From contig NZ_VEAF01000003.1 in NCBI RefSeq assembly GCF_007673775.1, positions 492,989 through 556,988 on the forward strand: a stretch of DNA of 64,000 nt. The letters run 5' to 3'. Source of the DNA: Curtobacterium sp. 9128 (GTDB lineage: Bacteria > Actinomycetota > Actinomycetes > Actinomycetales > Microbacteriaceae). Below the pieces are notes generated by a model that was given only the letters and a program-made list of their open reading frames with translations, was not told the DNA's origin and did no database searches. The position numbers and the translations under genes were made by a program. Of this stretch, positions 32,876 to 40,824 are shown one piece after another. The first letter of the stretch is position 1, and every line of letters begins with the position of its first letter.

Positions 32876-33928
32876 TCAGGAGGCGCCGGCGACCGGGATG
32901 TCCCAGTACGTCGGCTGCTCGTACTGCTCCGACCAGCCGCGCCGCATCCGCGTCGCCGCCCGGTCGAACGCGTCGACGACGTCGGTGTCGGTGGTGAGGA
33001 GCGCCTGCAGGCGGAGCCCGTCGTAGAGGGCGAGGAGCTGTTGCGCACCCCGGACCGGGTCCATCGTCTCGGGCTCACGCCCGGCTCGCACGTCCTCCGC
33101 CAGACCGCGTCGGATCGTCTCGCGGAAGCGTCGGTAGATCGACCGGTAGTAGTCCGCGCCGTCGGCGGACGAGTCGGCGGCCAGTGCCATGCACGCTGCG
33201 AGGAGCTCCACGAGCGCCGGCTCCTCGGCATGGGCGGCCAGCAGGGCGTGCATGAAGGCGACGGTGCCCTTCTCCGCGATGAGCGGCGCCAGGGGCGTCG
33301 AGACCGCCTGCGTCCACCGCTCCACGGTCGCTGCGAGCAGCGCGCTCTCGGTCGGGAACACCGCGCGGACCTCGTCGAGCGACATGCCCGCGTGGGCGGC
33401 GGCGACCTCGAGGCTGAACCGGCTCACGCCGCCGTCGTGGAGCGCCGTGATCGCACCGTTGACCGCGCGCATGCGCGGACCGTGGTCGCCCTGGTCCGCC
33501 TGGCTCGTCAGCGGTGCCAGGGGGTGCTTGCGGAACCACTCGAGCAGCGACCGTGCCCGCGTGACCTCGGCGCCCGAGTCGCGGGTGGCCGCCGGGGCGA
33601 AGACGTCGCTGAACCCCGGCACCTGTTCCATCAGCGGGTCCAGCGGCTGGAACGCCATCGACCAGTCCGGGAACGCCCGGCGCTCGATGGACTCGTCGAG
33701 CAGCACCCGCACGTTCGTGTGGCGAGGGTCGAGCCGGACCTGGCGGAACCGGCTCCGCACCACCTCGTCGTCGCCCTCCAGGATGCCGAGGCAGTTGTCG
33801 CCCTTGTGTGCCAGGACGCCCGTCACGCCGAGGGCGCTGTTCTTCTCCCGGCCGACCGCGAGGATCTGCGCGAGCTCGGTGTCCGTGATCGGACGGGTCT
33901 GAGTGCTGGTGTACACGATCGAGCGCAT
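32876..33928 (-). CDS. BLUF-TetR fusion regulator
   Basis: A 350-residue two-domain protein. Residues 1-95 are a BLUF flavin domain: IVYTS with the reactive Tyr6, KNSALGVTGVL with Asn30, DPRHTNVRVLLDE and RRAFPDWSMAFQ all align with known BLUF proteins. The segment CLGILEG aligns with FLQVLEG, so the conserved photochemical Gln is Gly48 and the Phe is Cys46. Residues about 150-350 are a TetR repressor: an N-terminal HTH (SLEVAAAHAGMSLDEVRAVF) and a helical C-terminal domain. It may be a flavin-binding sensor with altered or no light response. It is divergent from a DUF3885-like gene, and a TGCCG-CGGCA inverted repeat lies 19 bases before the ATG. Confidence 0.85.
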   Translation of the reverse strand: MRSIVYTSTQTRPITDTELAQILAVGREKNSALGVTGVLAHKGDNCLGILEGDDEVVRSRFRQVRLDPRHTNVRVLLDESIERRAFPDWSMAFQPLDPLMEQVPGFSDVFAPAATRDSGAEVTRARSLLEWFRKHPLAPLTSQADQGDHGPRMRAVNGAITALHDGGVSRFSLEVAAAHAGMSLDEVRAVFPTESALLAATVERWTQAVSTPLAPLIAEKGTVAFMHALLAAHAEEPALVELLAACMALAADSSADGADYYRSIYRRFRETIRRGLAEDVRAGREPETMDPVRGAQQLLALYDGLRLQALLTTDTDVVDAFDRAATRMRRGWSEQYEQPTYWDIPVAGAS

Positions 33929-33946
33929 GGGCGGCGCCTGCCTTCC

Positions 33947-33961
33947 TGCCGTTGGTCGGCA
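33947..33961. promoter_or_regulatory. Candidate operator of BLUF-TetR regulator
   Basis: TGCCG-TTGGT-CGGCA, a 5-bp inverted repeat with a 5-base spacer in the divergent gap. Short, so chance occurrence is possible in such G+C-rich DNA. Confidence 0.35.
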
Positions 33962-34057
33962 TGCCGAGTGAACCGCGACGGGGCCGCCAGCGCAACCCGG
34001 TGGCGCGGTCATCCGATCGGCGCGCGAGCCGGACGGCAACCGTCTCGGTGGTGGCCC

Positions 34058-34063
34058 TAGGCT
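34058..34063 (+). promoter_or_regulatory. -10 of leaderless gene
   Basis: TAGGCT is followed by exactly six bases and then the GTG start at 34070. Confidence 0.6.
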
Positions 34064-34069
34064 GGCGCC

Positions 34070-35107
34070 GTGACCGGCTCTCCCACCCTCGCGACACTCG
34101 ACGCGCTCGCTGCGGCCTGGTCCCGACGGTGGTCGCCGGCGCGTCCGGGTGCGGCGGACGGGGACGGCTTCGGCTCCGGCGTGCTCCTCGAGTTCGAGCG
34201 GCTCCCGGGGATGCACCGGCACGCCGAGCACGCTGTGCAGTACGCCGAGCACGTGTTCCGCGCGCTCCACCTGCTGCGGGCCCTGTGCAGGAGCACGTCG
34301 TCGAAGCGTGTGTTCGTGTCGACCTTCTCGTGGTCCACCGGTGCTGAGCCCGTCGCTCGGGGCGTCTGGCTCGAGCGCTTCCTCCCCGCGACGGTGTGGC
34401 ACTCGGCACCCGTCGAGTCCTGGTCGGTCGATCCGGACGATCCCGACGACCGGCCGCTGTACGAGCACACCTTCGTGAGCGAGCTCGACGTCGACGACCC
34501 CGCGCTGACCGCGGTCCTCACGCTCGCCGTCGACGACGTGCAGCGGATCGCGGTCTTCCCCGCGGACGCGTCCTGGGTGTACACGGCCGAGGAGGAAGGG
34601 GCGCACGTCCGGATGGACGCGGAGCGAGCCTCGGCACTCGTCGCGGAGTTCCCCGACTGGGTCGGGCACGCCACGAATGAGCGGCCCGTCGCCGTCGTCG
34701 ACGAGCTGGAGTGGCAGATCCAGTTCCATCACCTGCGTCATGCCGACGCTGCCCGTGTCCTCGACGCCCTCGAGACGCAGGGGCTGCTCCCGGCGCCGGC
34801 GTCCGGGCGTCTCGTGGACCCGCGCGACATCCTCCGGATCGATCTCGGCAGGACCGCGGCGCAGCAGCTGCGGATCCTCCGGACCGGGCGACCGGAGGTC
34901 GTCGTCGACCAGTGGGAGGGCGAGCGCGTCCGCATGACGGTGGGCGACGTGCGGCGCGCGTTCGACGAGGACGACGATCCGCTCTTCGACCTCGACGAGT
35001 GGATCGACGAGATCAGCTACCGGCACCCCGCTGACGCGGAGGACGGACGGTTGGCCCGGCGTCGGTGGGACCCGACGTTGCGCTACGACGGCGTCGACGG
35101 CTCCTGA
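34070..35107 (+). CDS. DUF3885-like protein of unknown function
   Basis: A 345-residue soluble protein. The middle (LTLAVDDVQRIAVFPADASW through ALVAEFPDWVGHA) has the layout of DUF3885 proteins, which I recall only as uncharacterised. The C-terminal third contains charged helices and WEGERVRMTVGDVRRAF. The GTG start is supported by TAGGCT at the leaderless distance. It is divergent from the BLUF-TetR gene and could be its target. No catalytic motif is seen. Confidence 0.72.
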   Translation: MTGSPTLATLDALAAAWSRRWSPARPGAADGDGFGSGVLLEFERLPGMHRHAEHAVQYAEHVFRALHLLRALCRSTSSKRVFVSTFSWSTGAEPVARGVWLERFLPATVWHSAPVESWSVDPDDPDDRPLYEHTFVSELDVDDPALTAVLTLAVDDVQRIAVFPADASWVYTAEEEGAHVRMDAERASALVAEFPDWVGHATNERPVAVVDELEWQIQFHHLRHADAARVLDALETQGLLPAPASGRLVDPRDILRIDLGRTAAQQLRILRTGRPEVVVDQWEGERVRMTVGDVRRAFDEDDDPLFDLDEWIDEISYRHPADAEDGRLARRRWDPTLRYDGVDGS

Positions 35108-35149
35108 CACCGACGGGACGAGCCGCACCGAGCCCTACGCAACCCCTGA

Positions 35150-35195
35150 CCGGACGGGAGGCGCGGTGCCGGCCGGCACCGCGCCTCCCGTCCGG
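35150..35195. terminator. 46-bp perfect palindrome at convergent junction
   Basis: Two 23-base arms (35150-35172, 35173-35195) are exact reverse complements with no spacer. The arm is CCGGACGGGAGGCGCGGTGC followed by CGG. It lies between convergent genes ending at 35107 and 35219 and probably stops transcription from both sides. Confidence 0.88.
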
Positions 35196-35218
35196 TGGTC
35201 CACGCGCCGGGCACGCCC

Positions 35219-36130
35219 TCAGCCGACGGGTTGCACCGGCGGATCCTCCGGCGGGTCCTCCGGCATCGGGTGCTCGGCCTGCCAGATGCTGTCGACGGCG
35301 TCGAACTCCCTCGGATAGCACTGCGTGTCGAAGACCTCGCCGCCGGCGGACGGCGTCGCGTACAGGTACCACGGGCCGGTGCCCTGCCCGGTGCTGTTCC
35401 AGGCCCCGTCGGCGTACCAGCTCAGCGGGACGTCGCCCATCGGCTGTCCGGCCTGTGCCTGGCAGGCGAGCAGCCGGTTGAAGGCGGTCGTGTACTCGTC
35501 CTGGGTGACGACGCCGTCGGCGGTCTCCGCCTGCTGCTGCGGCGAGGGTGCTGCGATCGTCGCCGCGCGCGACCAGGACACCCAGAGGGCATAGCGGTCC
35601 GCGTCGCCGGCGGTGACGGTCACGGTGGTGTCGCCGGTCGCGGGTACCTCGGCCGTCGTCCACCCGACGGGATCGGTCTCAGCGTCGTCGCGCCGACCGC
35701 AGACGGTCCCGTACGTCGGTCGGCCGTCGACCTCGACGGTGGGGGAGCGGCCGTCGAGGCACTCCCACGCCACGGTGACCCGGTCCGCCCCGGCTGGTCG
35801 GTCGGTCATCGTGAGCGTGGTGTCGCCGTGCATGACGCGGAACGTCGGCGAGCCGAGGAGTCGGCCGTGGTTGGCGTCCTCGACCATCGAGCGCGCGGTG
35901 GCCGCCAGGGTGCCCTGGACCACGGCGTCGGGGTCGCTGCCCGGGAGCGCTGCCGCGGTGAGGCCGCCGGTCAGGCCGCCGCCGACCAGGAACGCGGCGA
36001 CCACGGCGAGCACCGTGCCGCGGGTGGGTCGACGTCGGCGGGGCGCGTGGTCGGCCGTCCCGGTCGACGCGACCTCGGTGACGAGGGCCTGGCGCATCGC
36101 GGTCAGGCGGGGGGAGATGTCGTCGTTCAC
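35219..36130 (-). CDS. Membrane-anchored protein paired with ECF sigma factor
   Basis: A 303-residue protein. About 45 cytoplasmic residues (with Arg-rich APRRRRPTRG) precede one helix (VLAVVAAFLVGGGLTGGLTAA); the rest is extracytoplasmic, with Cys residues (WECLDG, TVCGRRD, LLACQAQAG, DTQCYPREF) suited to disulfides and a Pro/Glu-rich end. The GTG start overlaps the sigma-factor stop (GTGA). By position it is likely the cognate sensor or anti-sigma factor, but the short N-terminal part lacks a recognisable zinc anti-sigma motif. Confidence 0.7.
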   Translation of the reverse strand: MNDDISPRLTAMRQALVTEVASTGTADHAPRRRRPTRGTVLAVVAAFLVGGGLTGGLTAAALPGSDPDAVVQGTLAATARSMVEDANHGRLLGSPTFRVMHGDTTLTMTDRPAGADRVTVAWECLDGRSPTVEVDGRPTYGTVCGRRDDAETDPVGWTTAEVPATGDTTVTVTAGDADRYALWVSWSRAATIAAPSPQQQAETADGVVTQDEYTTAFNRLLACQAQAGQPMGDVPLSWYADGAWNSTGQGTGPWYLYATPSAGGEVFDTQCYPREFDAVDSIWQAEHPMPEDPPEDPPVQPVG

Positions 36131-36681
36131 AGTGCGCCTCCGAGGGGTTCCGCTGTGGCTGTGTAGCGCTGGTGGAGCCGGACCTTCGCCCGGTGGAGCC
36201 GGGACTTCACGGTCCCGGGTGCGACGCCGAGGGCCGCGGCGGCCTCGCGCTCGCTGAGGCCCTCGATGACGCAGAGGGTGAGGACCCGCTGGTCGGCGAG
36301 CCCGAGTCCACGGAGGGCGGCCACGGCGTCGCCGTCCGTGTAGCGCTCGGCGGGGTCGGGAGCGGGGTCGTCCACCGGGAACCGGCCGAGGAACCGGCGG
36401 TGCCGCCGGAACGACCGGGTGGTGTTGTGTGCGGCGTTCGTCGTCGTCACGAGCAGCCACGGCAGCAGCGAGTCGTCGACGAAGCGGACGTGGTCGCGTC
36501 GGCGCCACGCCTCGAGGAAGGCGACGGCGACGACGTCGTCGGCGTCGGCGGGGGTGGGGACGAGTCCGATCCTGTGGCGCCGGAGCCGCGGGGCGTGTCG
36601 GTCGAACACGCGCCCGAAGGCCTGCCCGTCCCCCGCGCAGCTCAGGGCCCAGTCGGCCCGGTCCCCCTCGATGTGGTCCAT
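36127..36681 (-). CDS. ECF RNA polymerase sigma factor
   Basis: A 184-residue extracytoplasmic-function sigma factor. Region 2 includes FDRHAPRLRRHRIGLVPTPA and DADDVVAVAFLEAWRRRDHV; region 4 has LCVIEGLSEREAAAALGVAP and GTVKSRLHRAKVRL, the -35-binding HTH. It is coupled by GTGA to the membrane protein downstream. Its regulon probably includes its own promoter, though I could not find a clear ECF-type motif upstream. Confidence 0.9.
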   Translation of the reverse strand: MDHIEGDRADWALSCAGDGQAFGRVFDRHAPRLRRHRIGLVPTPADADDVVAVAFLEAWRRRDHVRFVDDSLLPWLLVTTTNAAHNTTRSFRRHRRFLGRFPVDDPAPDPAERYTDGDAVAALRGLGLADQRVLTLCVIEGLSEREAAAALGVAPGTVKSRLHRAKVRLHQRYTATAEPLGGAL

Positions 36682-36768
36682 GTCGTGTGGTGTCCGCTGC
36701 CGCCCGTTCGGTTCCCTCGTCGGCGTGTCGCGCGGTCCGGGACCGGTCGTCAGCCTACCGACGCGCGG

Positions 36769-37605
36769 TCACACCGCTCGTGCTGCGGACGTCAGCAGCA
36801 GCGCATCCCGGAGCCGGGCCTCCGTCTCGACGTCCGCCGGCAGGTGCACCAGCAGTCGCAGCCCGCGACCGGGCTGGAGCCAGGTGGTGACGACGTCGAA
36901 CCGCAGGCGTCCGACGAGCGGGCTGTCGTAGACCTTGTGCCCCGTCCGCGGTTGCAGCACGTCCTGCCGCTCCCAGAGCTCGACGAAGCGCGGGGACGCC
37001 GCGCCGAGCCGCGCAACGAGGTCGTCGCGCTCGCGCTGGTCGCGATCCGAGCCCGTCTGCGAGCGGAGCTGCGCGACCATCCGCGCGGTGACGTCGTCCC
37101 AGTCCGGCATCGCCCGGCGCCACGCCGGATCGGTGAACGCGAGCCACATCGTGTTGCGCTCTGCCGGTGCGAGCGCGTCGAGGTCGGTCACCAGGCGCGC
37201 GAACGGCGCGTTGTGGGCCACCAGGTTGAACAGTGCGTCCTGGACGTAGGCGGGATCAGGGGCGAGCTGGTCGAGCAGCCGGATGACACCGTCGTCCACG
37301 CGCCGGGCTGCCGGCGCTGCCCCGACGGGTTCGACGCCGCCGAGGATGGACAGGTAGGCCTGCTCGTCGTCGTCGAGGCGCAGCACCCGCCCGACGGCGC
37401 GCAGCACCTGCGCCGAGGGCCGGATGTCGCGCCCCTGCTCGAGCCACGTGTACCAGGTGACGCCGACCCCGGCGAGCAGTGCGACCTCCTCACGACGCAG
37501 CCCCGGCGTGCGACGCCGTCCGCCCGTGGGGAGGCCGACGTCCTGCGGCGTGAGCCGGTCCCGGCGTGACCGCAGGAACGCGCCGAGTTCGCGATGGGTA
37601 CCCAT
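36769..37605 (-). CDS. XRE regulator with MmyB-type ligand domain
   Basis: A 278-residue regulator. The N-terminal HTH includes LRREEVALLAGVGVTWYTWL and EQGRDIRPSAQVLRAVGRVL; the rest is the MmyB-like ligand domain common in actinobacteria (AYVQDALFNLVAHNAPFARL, ERNTMWLAFTDPAWRRAMPD). Such regulators often sit divergent from the oxidoreductase or exporter they control. Here the divergent gene is an MFS exporter, and the gap contains GGTACC-centred palindromes. The ATG at 37605 is itself within one of these (ATGGGTACCCAT). Confidence 0.9.
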   Translation of the reverse strand: MGTHRELGAFLRSRRDRLTPQDVGLPTGGRRRTPGLRREEVALLAGVGVTWYTWLEQGRDIRPSAQVLRAVGRVLRLDDDEQAYLSILGGVEPVGAAPAARRVDDGVIRLLDQLAPDPAYVQDALFNLVAHNAPFARLVTDLDALAPAERNTMWLAFTDPAWRRAMPDWDDVTARMVAQLRSQTGSDRDQRERDDLVARLGAASPRFVELWERQDVLQPRTGHKVYDSPLVGRLRFDVVTTWLQPGRGLRLLVHLPADVETEARLRDALLLTSAARAV

Positions 37606-37664
37606 GCAGCCATCGTGGACCGCTCCGGTCACCGTATCCAGGTGGTGCCGGTACCCGTACGGGC

Positions 37665-37686
37665 GGGCTCCTGGTACCAGGAGCCC
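37665..37686. promoter_or_regulatory. Perfect 22-bp palindrome before MFS gene
   Basis: Two 11-base arms, GGGCTCCTGGT and ACCAGGAGCCC, centred on GGTACC. This is the likely operator for the divergent MmyB-type regulator. Shorter GGTACC-centred sites lie at 37594-37605 and near 37650. Confidence 0.7.
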
Positions 37687-37707
37687 GTCCGGGGGAGCGT
37701 GGCCGCC

Positions 37708-39123
37708 ATGTCTGCTCCACACGTCGCCGCGACGCCCGACTCCCGCCCGGGGCTCACGCGCACCGGGATGGTCGTCCTGCTCACCGGCCCGTTCCTCGCG
37801 AACCTCGACCTGTTCATCACCAACGTGGCCCTCCCGAGCATCGCCCACGACCTGCACGCCCCGGCCGGCGCGCTCGAGCTGGTCGCCTCCGGTTACGCCG
37901 TCACCTACGCCGCGTTCCTGGTGCTGGCCGGGAGGCTCGGCGACCGTTCCGGACGCCGCCGTCTGTTCGCCGTGGGTCTCGTCGCCTTCACCGCCACGTC
38001 CGTCCTGGCCGGGATCGCCCCGACGACCACCACGCTCGTCCTGGCGCGCTTCGCGCAGGGGGCGGCCGCAGCGCAGATGACGCCGCAGGTGCTCGCGACG
38101 CTGCAGACCGTCTTCGACGGCCCGGCACGCGCCAGGGCCATCAGCCGCTACGCGGTGGCCGGCGGCCTGTCCGCGGTGGCCGGGCAGCTCGTCGGCGGAG
38201 CGCTCATCGCCGCCGACCTCTTCGGCCTCGGCTGGCGCACGGTGTTCCTCGTGAACCTGCCGGTGGGCCTCGTGGCGGTGCTGCTGGTGCGACGGACGGT
38301 CCCCGAGACCCGGTCTCCGTCGCGGCCGGCGCTCGACCTGCCCGGCGTGGTGCTCCTCGTGGTCGTCCTGGTCGGACTGCTCGTGCCGCTCGTCGAGGGG
38401 CCCACGCTCGGGTGGCCGCTGTGGTGTGCGGGGATGCTCGTCCTCGCGGCGCTCGCCGCCGTCGTGCTGGTCGCCGTCGAGCGGCGGACGGAGCAGCGCG
38501 GGCGGCTGCCACTGCTCCCGCCCGCGCTGCTCCGGCTGCCCTCGATGCGCCGGGGCCTGCCCGTGCTGGCGGTGTTCTTCCTCGCGGTGAGCGGTTTCCT
38601 GTTCGCGTTCGCCCTGACCTCGCAGGACCTGCTCGGGCTCAGCGCGTTCTGGTCCGGCGTGGCCGTCACCCCGGTGACGATCGCGTACGTGGCGACGTCG
38701 TTCGCCGTCCCGACGCTGCTCCGGCGCCACGGGCGGGCGGTGCTCGCCGTGGGTGGGATCGTCCAGGGAGCGGGGTTCGCCGCGACGGCGGCGCTCGTGG
38801 TGTCGGCACCGTCCGGGCCGCCGGTGGTGCTGGTGCTGATCGCCCTCGCGCTGTCGGGGGCGGGTCAGGCGCTCGGCGTCGGCGCACTGTTCCGCTCCGT
38901 GCTCGCCGACGTGCCGCCGCACCTCGCCGGGGTCGGCGGGGGCGTGATGGTCACGGTGCAGCAGACCGCCCTGGCGTTCGGCGTGGCGGTGCTCGGCACG
39001 CTGTTCACGAGTCTGCTCCCCGTCGGTCACGCGGTCGCCGTGCTCGCCGTCGGGGCGGCACTCGTGGCGACGCAGCTCGTCGTCGCCGTGGCGGCGCGGA
39101 CACTGCCGCGACTGGTGTCCTAG
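37708..39123 (+). CDS. DHA2-type MFS multidrug exporter
   Basis: A 471-residue drug:proton antiporter with about 14 membrane helices. FLANLDLFITNVALPSIAHD is the DHA2 first-helix signature, LAGRLGDRSGRRRLF the motif A loop, and GGLSAVAGQLVGGALI resembles motif C. The ATG was chosen after GGGGGAGC; an in-frame upstream ATG at 37594 would read through the operator palindrome. The gene is divergent from the MmyB-type regulator, its likely controller. The substrate is unknown. Confidence 0.9.
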   Translation: MSAPHVAATPDSRPGLTRTGMVVLLTGPFLANLDLFITNVALPSIAHDLHAPAGALELVASGYAVTYAAFLVLAGRLGDRSGRRRLFAVGLVAFTATSVLAGIAPTTTTLVLARFAQGAAAAQMTPQVLATLQTVFDGPARARAISRYAVAGGLSAVAGQLVGGALIAADLFGLGWRTVFLVNLPVGLVAVLLVRRTVPETRSPSRPALDLPGVVLLVVVLVGLLVPLVEGPTLGWPLWCAGMLVLAALAAVVLVAVERRTEQRGRLPLLPPALLRLPSMRRGLPVLAVFFLAVSGFLFAFALTSQDLLGLSAFWSGVAVTPVTIAYVATSFAVPTLLRRHGRAVLAVGGIVQGAGFAATAALVVSAPSGPPVVLVLIALALSGAGQALGVGALFRSVLADVPPHLAGVGGGVMVTVQQTALAFGVAVLGTLFTSLLPVGHAVAVLAVGAALVATQLVVAVAARTLPRLVS

Positions 39124-39387
39124 CCGGCGGTGGTGGTGGCGGCTGGTGTCGCGGGCCGACCGCTGCGGTCAGTGCGTGCTCGCCGTGGTCGTGCTGGCCG
39201 GCTCGAGTGGCTCCGCGCCACGGAGACGCGCGTGGTCAGGACACCGGCCCGATGAGCCGCGACACTGAGCATCTACGTCGCAGCCATCGTCGAGTCCGTC
39301 GACCAGGACTGATCACGCCGGACAGGTCTCGACAGCCGGTCCTTCGCCGGCGCGGACAGAGCCTGAGCGTCGAGCCCGTACCAGGCA

Positions 39388-39834
39388 TCAGTCCCGGAAG
39401 ACGAGGTCGACCAGACCGAAGATCGCGACGAGGATCGCCACAGCGGTCGCCGCGAGCGACGCCCCCAGCGCGACGTGCGCGGTGATGCGCTCTCGACGCA
39501 TCGCGAACGACGCCCCGGACAGCGCCACCGCGATGACCGCGACCGGGAGCGACACCATCTCGAGCGTGCCCCACACACCTCTGACGCGGTTCTGCAGGTC
39601 CGTCGGAGCGACGGAGTCGGGATCGTGGTCGAAACTGATCGGCGGGTAGCCGACGGCTTGTGCATACCGGCCGGCGATCACCATCGCACCGACCCACGTC
39701 AGCAACGCCGCGAGCGTCGCGACGGCAAGCCAGTTCACCCCCTGACGCGGTAGTGCCTCTCGTGCCCGGTGTCTGCGCGCGAACGTTGGCTCCTCCCGGT
39801 CGTCCTCACCGTCCCAGGCGTCCCAGTCCGTCAC
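39388..39834 (-). CDS. Membrane protein with three helices
   Basis: A 148-residue protein with an acidic N-terminus (TDWDAWDGEDDREEPT), then helices near LAVATLAALLTWVGAMVIAG, GTLEMVSLPVAVIAVALSG and GASLAATAVAILVAIFGLVDL. I do not recognise the family. The GTG start is supported by a TACGCT -10 six bases upstream (leaderless) with ATGACG 17 bases further up. Longer in-frame starts run into the methyltransferase remnant. No gene is visible in the 264 bases to its left. Confidence 0.6.
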   Translation of the reverse strand: MTDWDAWDGEDDREEPTFARRHRAREALPRQGVNWLAVATLAALLTWVGAMVIAGRYAQAVGYPPISFDHDPDSVAPTDLQNRVRGVWGTLEMVSLPVAVIAVALSGASFAMRRERITAHVALGASLAATAVAILVAIFGLVDLVFRD

Positions 39835-39840
39835 CTCATG

Positions 39841-39846
39841 AGCGTA
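39841..39846 (-). promoter_or_regulatory. -10 of leaderless gene
   Basis: On the minus strand TACGCT precedes the GTG at 39834 by six bases. ATGACG (39869-39864) lies 17 bases upstream as a -35. Confidence 0.6.
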
Positions 39847-39952
39847 CGAAGCCGAGCAGCTCGCGTCATCGGCCGACGACCGATGTGCGTCTGGAGACGC
39901 AGTCACCTCCATGCCTGGCCGAGTCGACTCGTGCGGCGACGAAACCGGGGAT

Positions 39953-40342
39953 CCAGCGGCGCGCTCCGTGCTGCGGCCGGGAGGGAGGCTCGTCATCGTC
40001 GGGCTGGCCCGTGAGTCATCGAGAGACCTCCCTTGGCCGATCGCCTCGGTACTCCTGAACGCCGGCGTCGGCATGGTCCTGCATCCTCGTCGCGCGGTGG
40101 TTCCACCGGAGGACATGACGGCGCCCGTCACGATGCCGTCACTGAGCTTCGACGAGATCCACACCCTCGGAAGTCGCGTGCTTCCGGGGCCCTCGATGCG
40201 ACGCTCGCTCTTCTGGCGGTACCGGGGTGTGTGGGTGGCTCCGGAGGTTCAACCGCCGGAGCTGCTGCAGCGCTCACCGAGGACGCTCAGATGGTTCCGC
40301 GCCGGCCCGGACGGCTGCACGGTGATCGCCGTCTGCGCCTGA
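39953..40342 (+). pseudogene. Methyltransferase remnant, 5' end missing
   Basis: About 130 codons encode the C-terminal half of a class I SAM-dependent methyltransferase: SVLRPGGRLVIVGLARESS is the strand-5 region after the usual binding site, and the rest to VIAVCA follows the family's C-terminal pattern (LPGPSMRRSLFWRYRGVWVAP). The N-terminal Rossmann part with the glycine motif is absent, and the upstream DNA instead holds the promoter of a divergent gene. The first in-frame ATG (39911) adds unrelated residues. It reads as a deletion remnant rather than a working gene. Confidence 0.7.
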
Positions 40343-40487
40343 GAGCTCCGGCAGGCCCGGACACCGCGGTCATCCGGACGGTGGAGGGGCGTCATCCGCG
40401 CGGCCGTCGATCGGCGGCGGCCGCGCGCGCAGGCTGGTGACACGGACGTCGTGGAGACGTCGTCCGATCCCGACAGAAGGAGTCACC

Positions 40488-40751
40488 ATGTCCGCCGTCC
40501 AGCAGCATCCAGCAGCCCCGATCGCCACGGATCGCCTGAACACCATGGCGATCGCCGGGTTCGTCGTGGCCTTCGTCGCGGGCCTCGTCGGCGTCGTCCT
40601 GTCCGTCATCGCGCTCGTCCAGATCCGTCGGACGGGTGAACACGGTCGCGGCCTGGCGATCGCCGGCATCGTCGTCGGTGGGTTCTGGTTCGCTGCCCTC
40701 GGCGGCGCGCTGCTCGTCCACGCCGTCGTCGCCGTCACCCACGGCGGCTGA
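40488..40751 (+). CDS. DUF4190 small membrane protein
   Basis: An 87-residue protein with two helices (AIAGFVVAFVAGLVGVVLSVIALVQI and GIVVGGFWFAALGGALLVHAVVAV) separated by the loop RRTGEHGRGLAIAG, the typical DUF4190 pattern. AGAAGGAG precedes the ATG. The function is unknown. Confidence 0.82.
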   Translation: MSAVQQHPAAPIATDRLNTMAIAGFVVAFVAGLVGVVLSVIALVQIRRTGEHGRGLAIAGIVVGGFWFAALGGALLVHAVVAVTHGG

Positions 40752-40824
40752 GATCCGACGGCGACACCCCCGCGGCGGCCGTCGACACAGGCGGTCCGTC
40801 AGCCTGCTGGAGCACGATCGGACG

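Noticed and set aside
32876..35128. A 750-residue protein extending the BLUF-TetR gene upstream
   Set aside because: The BLUF domain begins at its usual first residues at the ATG at 33928; the upstream part is the antisense of the DUF3885-like gene.
39124..39387. Possible gene between MFS exporter and the three-helix membrane gene
   Set aside because: No frame gives a plausible protein, ribosome site or motif; I see nothing convincing there.
39911..40342. Intact 143-residue methyltransferase
   Set aside because: The SAM-binding half is absent, and the first residues after the ATG do not resemble the family.
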